From contig NZ_JAFIDN010000006.1 of the NCBI RefSeq assembly GCF_017921895.1, positions 124,001-188,000 on the forward strand: a stretch of 64,000 nucleotides of DNA. The letters are read 5' to 3'. Shown here piece after piece: positions 18,599 to 27,230 of the stretch. Each line of letters opens with the position of its first letter. The stretch's first letter is position 1. This DNA comes from Natronogracilivirga saccharolytica. Its GTDB lineage: Bacteria; Bacteroidota; Rhodothermia; Balneolales; Natronogracilivirgulaceae. The notes beneath the pieces are model-generated. The model was given only the letters and a program-made list of their open reading frames with translations, was not told where the DNA came from and searched no databases. The position numbers and the translations under genes were made by a program.

Positions 18599-19981
18599 GT
18601 GCACGGCATCGACTTCATTATTATCGCCGCGTACTTCACCGGCCTGCTGGCTCTTGGATTTTTCAGGCGGGGTTCAACCGAAACAGAACAAAGTTTTCTG
18701 CTTTCAGGCCGCACCATTTCTCTGCCGGCATTTGTAGCAACGCTTGTTTCAACCTGGTATGGGGGAATACTGGGTGTCGGCGAATACAGCTATCAGTTCG
18801 GGATTTCACAATGGGTATTGTTTGGACTGCCTTATTATGTATTTGCACTTCTGTTTGCCGTTTTTCTGGCGGGAAAAATACGCGAAAACAAAGCACTCAC
18901 CATTCCCGAAGCCCTTGCCAAAACCTATAAATCCAAAACCGGCAATGTCTCTGCGGTTCTGATTTTTCTGCTGGTCAGCCCGGCCCCTTATATTCTTATG
19001 CTGGGGATGCTTTTCCGTTTTGTGACCGGCTCTGATGCTCATCTGCTGATTTTCGCATCCCTGACAGCCCTGTTTTCGGTACTTTATGTCAGCATTTCCG
19101 GATTCCGGGCCGTCATCCGAACCGATATTCTGCAGTTTGCCCTGATGTTCATCGGATTCATCGTTCTGATTGCCCTTGCCATCCAAAGTGCAGGCCCGCC
19201 CCGGGATATCTGGAGTCAGCTGTCGGAAACACATCAGGATCCCCTTGGCGGACATAATATTCAGTACCTGCTGGTCTGGTTTTTTATAGCTCTCTGGACC
19301 TTTGTCGACCCTTCGTTTCATCAGCGCGCCGCAGCTGCAAAAACCCCGGCTACTGCCCGGAAAGGAATTTTTCTCTCTGTAGGCTTCTGGTTTTTGTTTG
19401 ATATTCTGACTGTCCTTGGCGGCCTGTACGGATTTGTTATCCTTGGTGAAATTGACAACCCGGTACTTGTATATCCCGAACTGGGAGCTTATCTGCTGCC
19501 CGCCGGGTTGTCCGGAATCTTCTTCCTGACGCTTCTGGCCACAATTATGTCGACCCTTGACAGCTTTCTTCTTATTTCCGGTCAGACAATAGGAAGGGAC
19601 CTGGCCGCGAAACTCTGGAAACCGGAGAAAAGTATTTTGCTTACCCGATGCGGTATGCTTCTGTCTGCCATACTTGGCATCATTCTGATTGTCATCTACC
19701 CGAGTGTGGTAACGTTATGGTATGTAATCGGTTCTGTTCTGATACCGGGATTGCTGTTTCCGGTTCTGGGTATTTATCTTCCTGTTTTCAGACTGCAAAG
19801 GGACAAGGCGACTCTTTCACTGATTATTCCGGTGCTGGTTTCTTCGGCCTGGATGATGCTTGGCACACTCACTGCTGACGACCTGTACAGTTATGCCTTT
19901 CTTGGACTGGAGCCCTTTTACCCCGGTTTGATTAGCGCAGCGGCACTTTGGTATTTCGGACGTCAGCAAACGGCAGAATAA
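18599..19981 (+). CDS. sodium:solute symporter family transporter
   Basis: SSS-family secondary transporter of 460 residues with about 12-13 membrane helices, starting at GTG 18599, 4 nt after the thiamine pyrophosphokinase stop. Family features are FFRRGSTETEQSFLLSGRTI, LVSTWYGGILGVGEYSYQFG in the first core helix, and the Na+ site region TLLATIMSTLDSFLLISGQTIGRDL (about 310-334). The substrate is unknown; close coupling to a thiamine kinase gene hints at a vitamin precursor, but this subfamily is uncharacterised. Confidence 0.88.
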   Translation: MHGIDFIIIAAYFTGLLALGFFRRGSTETEQSFLLSGRTISLPAFVATLVSTWYGGILGVGEYSYQFGISQWVLFGLPYYVFALLFAVFLAGKIRENKALTIPEALAKTYKSKTGNVSAVLIFLLVSPAPYILMLGMLFRFVTGSDAHLLIFASLTALFSVLYVSISGFRAVIRTDILQFALMFIGFIVLIALAIQSAGPPRDIWSQLSETHQDPLGGHNIQYLLVWFFIALWTFVDPSFHQRAAAAKTPATARKGIFLSVGFWFLFDILTVLGGLYGFVILGEIDNPVLVYPELGAYLLPAGLSGIFFLTLLATIMSTLDSFLLISGQTIGRDLAAKLWKPEKSILLTRCGMLLSAILGIILIVIYPSVVTLWYVIGSVLIPGLLFPVLGIYLPVFRLQRDKATLSLIIPVLVSSAWMMLGTLTADDLYSYAFLGLEPFYPGLISAAALWYFGRQQTAE

Positions 19982-20122
19982 CACAACTGCGATCTGGCTC
20001 CGATTAGCCTCCGATCAAGCTGTTCATGAACCTGATCATGTATATGCTATATGTACATTCTGCAGGTATGCCTTTTTCAGGAACCGGACCTCCCTGTGTT
20101 CCGGAAAGTCAGAACTTCTTAG

Positions 20123-20401
20123 CTAAACGTTTTTCAAAAGGTGGGACAGATTCAGCTTATGAATCGGAATCAGGTATTTTGTTTCAAAAGCATCTTTATG
20201 GATGCCGTACTCCCCCGTACCGCGAAAATCGACAATACAGAAACGGTCTACCACTTTCAGAATCTCCCCGATCCCGTAAAATTCGGGACATGGTCCGTAA
20301 TAGACAAGATCTCCGGTGTTCAGGTCATTCATTGCCCTTCTGTGAAAGGGCAGAATGACCGGCAACCGGTCGATGCGATATGGCAGCCGTTTAGTTTCCA
20401 T
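20123..20401 (-). CDS. small conserved hypothetical protein, SH3-like
   Basis: A 92-residue protein with no clear family. The core is NTGDLVYYGPCPEFYGIGEILKV, then DRFCIVDFRGTGEYGIHKDAF: a short beta-rich pattern like an SH3-type barrel with a G-D-x-V turn. A later ATG at 20332 would give a 69-residue protein starting MNDLNTGDLVYY, which fits the conserved-looking core better. It lies 31 nt downstream of tsaE on the same strand, which supports it as a real gene. I cannot assign a function. Confidence 0.6.
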   Translation of the reverse strand: METKRLPYRIDRLPVILPFHRRAMNDLNTGDLVYYGPCPEFYGIGEILKVVDRFCIVDFRGTGEYGIHKDAFETKYLIPIHKLNLSHLLKNV

Positions 20402-20432
20402 GCTTTATCTGAAAAATGCAAAAATACAAAAT

Positions 20433-20924
20433 TCAGTCCTGACGATGAATTGAAATTTCTCTGATTTGTTCACTGACGTGGGTTATGCTGACCTGCCAGA
20501 GGCCGTCCGGCAGCAAGCCGGCGATCTTTTCCGGCCACTCTATAAGAGTAATCCCGTTACCGTACAAATATTCATCAAGTCCGAATTCGAGAGCTTCATC
20601 AGGATGATTCAGTCGATAGCAGTCGAGATGATAGACCGGGATCCGCCCCTGATATTCGTGGATCAGAGTAAACGTAGGAGACTGCACCTCGGCGTGCGGA
20701 ATATCAAAAAACTCAGCTATGCCTTTAGCGAAGTGTGTTTTCCCGGCACCGAGATCACCTGAAAGCAGAACGATGTCTCCTCTCTGCAGCTGTGCGGCGA
20801 ATAATTTGCCTGCCTCAATGGTCTGCTCTTCTGATACAGAACGTGTATGGAACTGTGGGTTTTCAGGTTCGGGATTAGCCGAATTACTGGCTCCGGTAAT
20901 TCTCTTGTTGCTGGGTGACGTCAT
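20433..20924 (-). CDS. tsaE: tRNA threonylcarbamoyladenosine biosynthesis ATPase TsaE
   Basis: P-loop ATPase that works with TsaB and TsaD to install t6A at position 37 of ANN-decoding tRNAs. In the 163 residues the Walker A is GDLGAGKTHFAKG (about 57-69). SPTFTLIHEYQG (about 83-94), HLDCYRL and GITLIEWPEKI are diagnostic. A 25-residue Asn/Pro-rich N-terminal extension precedes the usual start. It is 52 nt downstream of porX; TsaE next to porX is a recurrent pairing in this phylum as far as I recall. Confidence 0.93.
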   Translation of the reverse strand: MTSPSNKRITGASNSANPEPENPQFHTRSVSEEQTIEAGKLFAAQLQRGDIVLLSGDLGAGKTHFAKGIAEFFDIPHAEVQSPTFTLIHEYQGRIPVYHLDCYRLNHPDEALEFGLDEYLYGNGITLIEWPEKIAGLLPDGLWQVSITHVSEQIREISIHRQD

Positions 20925-20976
20925 CCTGAATAAGAGTAATCACTGCAAGACAGCAGTGCTGTGATAAACTGGATTA

Positions 20977-22527
20977 TTATGATTTCGGGGTCAGATGAAC
21001 CAATGGCAGGATCATCTCTTCCATGGAGGCTCCTCCATGCTGAAATGTATCCCGGTACTTGTTTTGAAATTTGTTGTAGTTGGTCGGATACACAAAATAG
21101 TAATCTTCTTTGGCAATGATGTAATTGGTATTCATGTTTGCCCTGGGCAGGAAATAGTCTCCCGGCCGGGTGATATGGATGGCCGCATCATCATCACATT
21201 TAAGGTGTCTGCCGAACTTGTACCTGAGACTGGTGGATGTGTCGCGATCACCAAGCACTTTGGTATCCCGCATGGCACGAATGGATCCATGATCTGTGGT
21301 AATGATGATGTTGACATCCTGCTCCGATAACTTCTTGAGCATCTGGAACAGCGATGAATGGGCAAACCAGGTCTGGGTCAGCTCCCGGAAAGCCGTAACA
21401 TCCGGCGCAATCTCCTTGAGCACCTGAGAGTCAGACCTGGAATGGACAAGCGTGTCCACAAAGTTGATCACAAACGCACTGAACTGAGACTGCGTGTAAT
21501 TCAAAATCTTGTCCGAGATCTTCTTTCCTTCGGCAGTCTGGAGTATTTTTTCGTATTTGGGCCTGATACCCGTTTTCTTTCTTTCAAACTGTGCCGCAAG
21601 CAACTCTTCCTCATGCTGATTCAGTGACGTCTCATTTTCATCTCCGTGTGTCCACAGCTTCGGATAGTGCTTCTCAATCTGAGAGGGATACAAGCCTGCA
21701 AAAATGGCATTTCTCGAATACGGTGTTGCCGTAGGCAAAATGGAGTAGTAAAAGTCGGTGGTTATCTGATAATAAGGACGCAGCATCTTCTCAAAAACCA
21801 GCCACTGATCATATCGCATGCAGTCGATCAAAAACAAAAAGGTACTTTTTCCTTCATCCATTTTCGGCATCACCACCTCGCTGACCAGGTCCGGAGACAG
21901 CATCGGTCTGTCCTCCCTGCTGGCCCTCAGCCAGTCATAGTATTCGTTTTCGATAAACTTTCCGAACTCCAGATTGGCGGTTTCGAACTGATCCTGCAGG
22001 ACCTGCTGCAACCCTTCTTCCGAACCCTGAAGCTCCATATGCCAGTTCGTCAGCCGCTTGTAGATTGTGATCCACTCGTCCCAGTCCGGCTGCTCGTTTA
22101 TCATCATCGTGATTTCATTGAAACTGCGCAAATAGGTCTGGGCGGACTTCTCATCCCTGATGCGTCGGCGGTCCAGAATCCGCTTGACAGTCAGCAGAAT
22201 CTGATTGGGATTGACAGGCTTTATGAGATAATCGGAAATCTTCCCCCCGATGGCATCTTCCATGATCTCCTCTTCTTCGCTCTTGGTGATCATGACAACG
22301 GGTATTCCCGATTTCAGCGTTTTGATCTCATTCAATGTGGCCAGCCCGTCCATTCCCGGCATCTGCTCATCCAGAAAGATGATATCATAATCCTGCTTTT
22401 CAATCAGTGCAAGAGCGTCTTCGCCGTTTGTGACGGGTGTCACATTGAAGCCCTTGTTCTCAAGAAATATCATGTGCGGTTTGAGCTGGTCAATCTCATC
22501 ATCAACCCAAAGAATCGAAATACTCAT
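20977..22527 (-). CDS. porX: PorX: response regulator with PglZ (alkaline-phosphatase-superfamily) domain
   Basis: T9SS two-component regulator. The receiver domain (about 1-120) starts [17 protein letters not shown], the near-invariant PorX start; the phospho-acceptor is Asp53 in [10 protein letters not shown], with Asp9/Asp10 and Lys103 as partners. A helical linker (about 125-220) leads to a PglZ-type domain (about 230-510) with likely zinc ligands in [29 protein letters not shown] and ITTDHGSI. In Porphyromonas PorX is phosphorylated by the PorY kinase, dimerises, and controls T9SS gene expression; its effector domain hydrolyses oligonucleotides. No PorY gene is adjacent. The ComEA-like gene lies 21 nt upstream and tsaE 52 nt downstream. 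Confidence 0.93.
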   Translation of the reverse strand: MSISILWVDDEIDQLKPHMIFLENKGFNVTPVTNGEDALALIEKQDYDIIFLDEQMPGMDGLATLNEIKTLKSGIPVVMITKSEEEEIMEDAIGGKISDYLIKPVNPNQILLTVKRILDRRRIRDEKSAQTYLRSFNEITMMINEQPDWDEWITIYKRLTNWHMELQGSEEGLQQVLQDQFETANLEFGKFIENEYYDWLRASREDRPMLSPDLVSEVVMPKMDEGKSTFLFLIDCMRYDQWLVFEKMLRPYYQITTDFYYSILPTATPYSRNAIFAGLYPSQIEKHYPKLWTHGDENETSLNQHEEELLAAQFERKKTGIRPKYEKILQTAEGKKISDKILNYTQSQFSAFVINFVDTLVHSRSDSQVLKEIAPDVTAFRELTQTWFAHSSLFQMLKKLSEQDVNIIITTDHGSIRAMRDTKVLGDRDTSTSLRYKFGRHLKCDDDAAIHITRPGDYFLPRANMNTNYIIAKEDYYFVYPTNYNKFQNKYRDTFQHGGASMEEMILPLVHLTPKS

Positions 22528-22548
22528 TAACTGTCCGTTTGCTGTGGT

Positions 22549-23220
22549 TTAATCTGGTTTTTCCTTTATATCAAAAACTATGTACTCCCGAATATTTTCT
22601 AATGTAACGGGGCCAATGCCCGAGACGTTCAATAAATCATCCGGCCCGGAAAAGTGTCCGTTTTTATTGCGATATGAAACTATACGCTCCGCAGTGACCG
22701 GACCGATTCCCGGAAGGCGCGTCAACTCATCTGCTTCAGCACTTTGAATATTCACCGGTTCCGTCTGATCACCGGCATCATCACGGTCATAACCGGCGGA
22801 ACCCTCCGAATCCAACTCCTCCTTTATTCCATCATCTGAAGTTGCATTGCGGTGAGAGAAATTCGCTGACGCAAGTTCTTCATTCTGAAGACGCTGAAAT
22901 TCCGGGTTTATTGTAACAACAGGTTCGGACGGAACGACCGCTCCCGACTGCTGCACAGCTTTTTCAAACACTTGCCTGTTGCGAAGTGGAAAATATTGCG
23001 CCAGGACAAGTTGCCGCTCCCGCTCTTCTATCCCTGACAGGCGCTTGAACTCAGCAATTACGGGTTCATAATAACTCATATCATAGACAGTCCGGGATGG
23101 CATGACATATGTAAACCCGCTTATTATCAGATTGGCTGATATGAGTAAAAGGATCACCCGCCGCTCCCCTGCAGTAATCTGCAACTCCTCCATCCAGAAA
23201 AAAAACTGTCTTTGCCACAT
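22549..23220 (-). CDS. ComEA-like helix-hairpin-helix DNA-binding protein
   Basis: Probable membrane-anchored DNA-uptake receptor. The 223-residue protein has one N-terminal membrane helix (about 20-40, VILLLISANLIISGFTYV), a charged variable middle, and two helix-hairpin-helix motifs at the end (about 155-215: ADELTRLPGIGPVTAERIVSYR and PDDLLNVSGIGPVTLENIREY). An ATG ten codons in is an alternative start. comEC lies at 40.7 kb. It is 21 nt upstream of porX in the same direction, so the two genes may be co-transcribed. Confidence 0.85.
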   Translation of the reverse strand: MWQRQFFFWMEELQITAGERRVILLLISANLIISGFTYVMPSRTVYDMSYYEPVIAEFKRLSGIEERERQLVLAQYFPLRNRQVFEKAVQQSGAVVPSEPVVTINPEFQRLQNEELASANFSHRNATSDDGIKEELDSEGSAGYDRDDAGDQTEPVNIQSAEADELTRLPGIGPVTAERIVSYRNKNGHFSGPDDLLNVSGIGPVTLENIREYIVFDIKEKPD

Positions 23221-23347
23221 TGCACTTATTGGGTTTGTTTAGGGTTGTCTGTTGATCAGAACACGGTGTTCTACCTGTTCGTGACTGTCAGACAAACAAA
23301 CCCCGCAGCCCTTACATCCATGGCAAAAAATGGTACAAACCGGAAGG

Positions 23348-24958
23348 CTATTTTTTGAACCTGAGCAGGTTTTCCTCCCCGACAGCCTCAACGGCCGTAT
23401 TGAGCGCATACATGCTTTCAAAAAGCACAATCGGATGCCCTTCAATGTCAAATGTCACATTGGTTGAATAAGCGGCTTTAAGTTTGGCTATCACCTTCTC
23501 ATCATCCGGCAGCCAGCGTGCGGCAATATATGTCGTAGGCGTCAGGTTTATTTCTGCCTTGTACTCTGTTTTCATGCGATGTTCGACAACCTCAAACTGC
23601 AGCGCACCGACTGTACCGAGCAGCAACTCATTGCCAACGCCGCCGGGCACTTCAAAAACATTGACCACACCTTCTTCTGAGAGCTGTTTGAGTCCTTCCC
23701 GCAACTGTTTTCTTTTGAACGGGTCTTTGGAGGTAGCCTTGCGGAAATGTTCCGGAGAAAAAAGCGGAATCACGTCAAAATTTACCGGCTCACCATAATA
23801 CAAGGTACTGCCGATCCGGAAATCACCCGGATTGAAGAGTGCCACAATATCACCGGGATAGGCCGTGTCCAGCAGCTTACGCTCCTCTCCCATAAGGCTG
23901 TGCGGAGTGGCCATCCTCAGCTTCCGGCCGTTATCTGCCAGCTTCACCTCCATTCCGCGTTTAAACATGCCCGAAGTAACCCGGACAAATGCGGTACAAT
24001 CGCGGTGCTCCGGATTCATGTTTGCCTGGAGCTTGAAAACGAAACCGGAGAAATCCTTTTCCAGATTGTGCAGCTCACCTTTGTCGTTTTCGTAGGGTTT
24101 GGGCGCAGGGGCAAGCTCCCGGAAATAATTCAAAAACAGATCCAGTCCGAAATTGTTGAGCGCCGAACCGAAGAAAACCGGAGAGGCCTCGCCGTTCTGA
24201 AACTGGCCGCGATCCATGGCATCAAACTCATCGCCGATGAGCTCAAGCTCTTCGAAGTACGCTTCTCTCGCTGCCTGGCCCAGGGTGCTTTCTTCCAGTC
24301 CCTGTTCCAGAGGCAGAAGCTCAGCATCGGCTTTCAGTGCGCCATGCTTGTTCTTTTTGTAAAGGTTCAGTTCTTTGCCGATGAGATCATAGACGCCCTG
24401 GAAATCGGCGCCGTAGCCAATCGGCCAGCTTGCGGGTATGGCAGTCACCCCCAGCTTTTCTTCAATATTGCTCAGCACCTCCAGCGGCTCCATACCCGGA
24501 CGGTCGCACTTGTTGACAAACGTGATCACCGGAATTTTTCTCAGCCGGCATACTTCAAACAGCTTTTCAGTCTGCTCTTCGACACCCTTGGCAACATCTA
24601 TCACCATAAGCGCACAATCCGCAGCAATAAGTGTTCGGAATGTATCTTCGGAAAAGTCTTTGTGACCGGGGGTGTCCAGCAGGTTATACCTGATACCGTC
24701 TTTTTCAAACCTCAGCACCGAGGAGGTTACGGAGATGCCACGCTCCTGTTCGATGGCCATCCAGTCGGAGGCAGCGTGCCTGGCGGCTTTTCGCTGCTTG
24801 ATGGATCCGGCCTCATGGATGGCGCCGCCATAGAGAAGCAGCTTTTCTGTCAATGTGGTCTTACCCGCATCGGGATGGGAAATGATGGCAAACGTTCTGC
24901 GCGACGCGACTTCCCCGGCAATTCCGTTTTCTTTCACTTTGGTCTGGACTTCAGGCAT
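23348..24958 (-). CDS. prfC: peptide chain release factor 3
   Basis: Translational GTPase that recycles RF1/RF2 after termination. In the 536 residues G1 is ISHPDAGKTTLTEK (about 26-39), switch II is LLDTPGHKDFSEDTF, G4 is FVNKCDR, and the RF3-specific ASDWMAIEQERGISVTSSV lies in switch I. The C-terminal FKLQANMNPEHRDCTAFVRV is also characteristic and separates RF3 from EF-G. It stands alone, 127 nt before the ComEA-like gene. Confidence 0.96.
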   Translation of the reverse strand: MPEVQTKVKENGIAGEVASRRTFAIISHPDAGKTTLTEKLLLYGGAIHEAGSIKQRKAARHAASDWMAIEQERGISVTSSVLRFEKDGIRYNLLDTPGHKDFSEDTFRTLIAADCALMVIDVAKGVEEQTEKLFEVCRLRKIPVITFVNKCDRPGMEPLEVLSNIEEKLGVTAIPASWPIGYGADFQGVYDLIGKELNLYKKNKHGALKADAELLPLEQGLEESTLGQAAREAYFEELELIGDEFDAMDRGQFQNGEASPVFFGSALNNFGLDLFLNYFRELAPAPKPYENDKGELHNLEKDFSGFVFKLQANMNPEHRDCTAFVRVTSGMFKRGMEVKLADNGRKLRMATPHSLMGEERKLLDTAYPGDIVALFNPGDFRIGSTLYYGEPVNFDVIPLFSPEHFRKATSKDPFKRKQLREGLKQLSEEGVVNVFEVPGGVGNELLLGTVGALQFEVVEHRMKTEYKAEINLTPTTYIAARWLPDDEKVIAKLKAAYSTNVTFDIEGHPIVLFESMYALNTAVEAVGEENLLRFKK

Positions 24959-25276
24959 ATGTAATAATCAATTTTTGACAACTGGGCAATATACGAAAAA
25001 TTGGAATTATTCTCCCGCTTACCGTAACGCCTAACCGGTTTCAGCCGCCGGAACCGGCATCCGGTATCCCATATCCGCCATCCCGCAATTTTTTACATTG
25101 AAATTGGTTCCCGTTTCTGCCATATTCAACTCTGCATTTATAGAAACAGCATGTTCCATTACAGGGACGTACATGGAACCACATCAGGCCGCTGATCAAA
25201 AGTATTGCGATCGCTTTGCGGTTATCTGATAACTATTAATAAAAATGTGAGGTATAGTGACGTGGACGCACAGGGC
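24959..25276. other. intergenic region, no gene recognised
   Basis: 318 nt between the divergent prfC and symporter genes. It must hold both promoters, but I find no convincing TTTG / TAnnTTTG pair, no hairpin with a U-run and no small coding frame. An in-frame extension of the symporter frame to 25205 is possible but unlikely. Confidence 0.5.
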
Positions 25277-27145
25277 ATGGTTTCGACCTTGACAACACTG
25301 GACTGGATGCTGGTGGCATCCTATTTCGTACTTTCACTTGGCATAGCACTTTATTTCTATTCCCGTGCCGGTCGGAATACCACTGAATTCTTCCTTTCCG
25401 GACGCAACATGCCCTGGTGGATTATCGGAACAAGCATGGTTGCTACCACGTTCGCCGCCGACACGCCGCTGGCTGTCACGGAGATGGTGGCCGAAAACGG
25501 AATTGCCGGAAACTGGCTTTGGTGGAACTTCCTGATGGGTGGCATGCTGACCGTTTTCTTTTTTGCCCGACTGTGGAGACGAAGCGGCGTCCTGACCGAT
25601 GTCGAGTTTATTGAACTTCGCTACAGCGGGCCTGAGGCAGCATGGCTGCGCGGACTCAAGGCTATATACTTCGGCCTTCTGATGAACGTCATCATTCTGG
25701 GATGGGTCAGCCTCGCTATGGAATCCATATTCAATGTCCTGTTTCCGGGCATGACCTTCTTCGGACATGAATACTTCTCGTTTCTGGGTGTCACCGTGAG
25801 CGCCCCGCTGGCACTGGTCGGCTGCCTGATCATTTTCGTTGCCGTTTACTCGCTCATCTCCGGGCTTTGGGGAGTTGCCGTGACGGATATCTTCCAGTTT
25901 GTCATCGCACTCGGCGGGACCATTGTCCTCGCCTTTTATGCCGTCAACATTCCGGAAATCGGCGGTATTTCCGGCCTGCAGGAGCAGCTTCCGGATGAAA
26001 CCTTCAGCTTCCTTCCCACCGTCGGCCAGACTGCCGAGGGGGTCGCCGTACTGACACTCAGCGTCGGCGCCTTTGCCGCCTACTTCGGTGTCCAGTGGTG
26101 GTCCAGCTGGTACCCCGGATCTGAGCCCGGCGGCGGCGGCTACATCGCCCAGCGCATCATGAGTGCAAAAGATGAAAAACACTCGCTCTTTGCCACACTT
26201 TGGTTCAACATCGCTCACTACTGCCTCCGGCCGTGGCCCTGGATTATAGTCGCCCTTGTATCACTGGTGCTCTATCCGGACCTCTCCGATTCACGGGAAG
26301 GCTTCGTGCTGGTGATGCGGGATGTACTGCCGCCCGGCCTGCTCGGGCTGCTGTTTGCAGCTTTCCTGGCTGCCTTCACCAGTACCTTTGCTGCTCATCT
26401 GAACTGGGGGACATCCTACCTGGTAAATGACTTCTGGCGGCGGTTTATCAAGTCGGACGGCACTGAAAAATATTATGTCGCTGTATCCCGTATCGTGACT
26501 TTCCTGCTTGCCGTTACCGCTTTTATCGTCACCACACAGCTCGACACCATCAAACAGGCATGGGGGCTGGTGCTGACAGCATCCGGCGGACTTGGACTGG
26601 TGCTAATTCTGCGGTGGTACTGGTGGCGGATCAACGCATGGAGCGAGCTGGCCGCATCGCTTACACCCATTTTCCTGGTGATACTGGTTCTTTTCGGTGT
26701 GCCCGTACCCGGCCTGACCGATCCGTTCCCGCTGAATCTTTACTACGTAGTGGCAATTACCACCGTTGTCTGGCTTCTGGTCACGTATCTGACAAAGCCT
26801 ACCGAACACAAAAAGCTCACTCATTTTTACCGTCGTGTCCGGCCGGGCGGACCGGGATGGAAGCCGCTTGAAGCTGAAAATCCGGACATTTCTTCTGACG
26901 GGTCGCTCTGGCCGCTTCTGGGCAACTGGGTTGCCGGTGTCGTTCTGGTCTACATGGTTCTGTTCGGGTTCGGACACTTCCTGTTCGGAAACTACGGATA
27001 CTTCCTGATCTGTGCTATATTTGGATTGGGCGCCATCGGATTCCTCTACTGGGATCTGAGCAAACGCGGTTTTGATACGGTGATAGAACATGATCCGTCC
27101 GGAAAAGACGCTGGCGGCAATGACAAAACAGACTCTGGCAGTTGA
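25277..27145 (+). CDS. sodium:solute symporter (SSS family), long form
   Basis: Secondary transporter of about 622 residues with about 14 membrane helices. ATG 25277 gives MVSTLTTLDWMLVASYFVLSLG, a normal first helix; the frame stays open to 25205, but the extra 24 residues look untypical. Motifs: FFLSGRNMPWWIIGTSMVATTFAADTPL (core helix 1), and FAAFLAAFTSTFAAHLNWGTSYLVNDFW in the Na+-site region (about 365-395). The extended C-terminal part and the tryptophan-rich QWWSSWYPG loop resemble SSS members near sugar or inositol transporters; the substrate is not predictable. Confidence 0.87.
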   Translation: MVSTLTTLDWMLVASYFVLSLGIALYFYSRAGRNTTEFFLSGRNMPWWIIGTSMVATTFAADTPLAVTEMVAENGIAGNWLWWNFLMGGMLTVFFFARLWRRSGVLTDVEFIELRYSGPEAAWLRGLKAIYFGLLMNVIILGWVSLAMESIFNVLFPGMTFFGHEYFSFLGVTVSAPLALVGCLIIFVAVYSLISGLWGVAVTDIFQFVIALGGTIVLAFYAVNIPEIGGISGLQEQLPDETFSFLPTVGQTAEGVAVLTLSVGAFAAYFGVQWWSSWYPGSEPGGGGYIAQRIMSAKDEKHSLFATLWFNIAHYCLRPWPWIIVALVSLVLYPDLSDSREGFVLVMRDVLPPGLLGLLFAAFLAAFTSTFAAHLNWGTSYLVNDFWRRFIKSDGTEKYYVAVSRIVTFLLAVTAFIVTTQLDTIKQAWGLVLTASGGLGLVLILRWYWWRINAWSELAASLTPIFLVILVLFGVPVPGLTDPFPLNLYYVVAITTVVWLLVTYLTKPTEHKKLTHFYRRVRPGGPGWKPLEAENPDISSDGSLWPLLGNWVAGVVLVYMVLFGFGHFLFGNYGYFLICAIFGLGAIGFLYWDLSKRGFDTVIEHDPSGKDAGGNDKTDSGS

Positions 27146-27230
27146 TTTATTCTTGATAATTACGTATCACGGGTAATAATACTTTTATTGTATTGGGGAT
27201 CGTGACCATCAACCGGGCCAAACTATTCTC

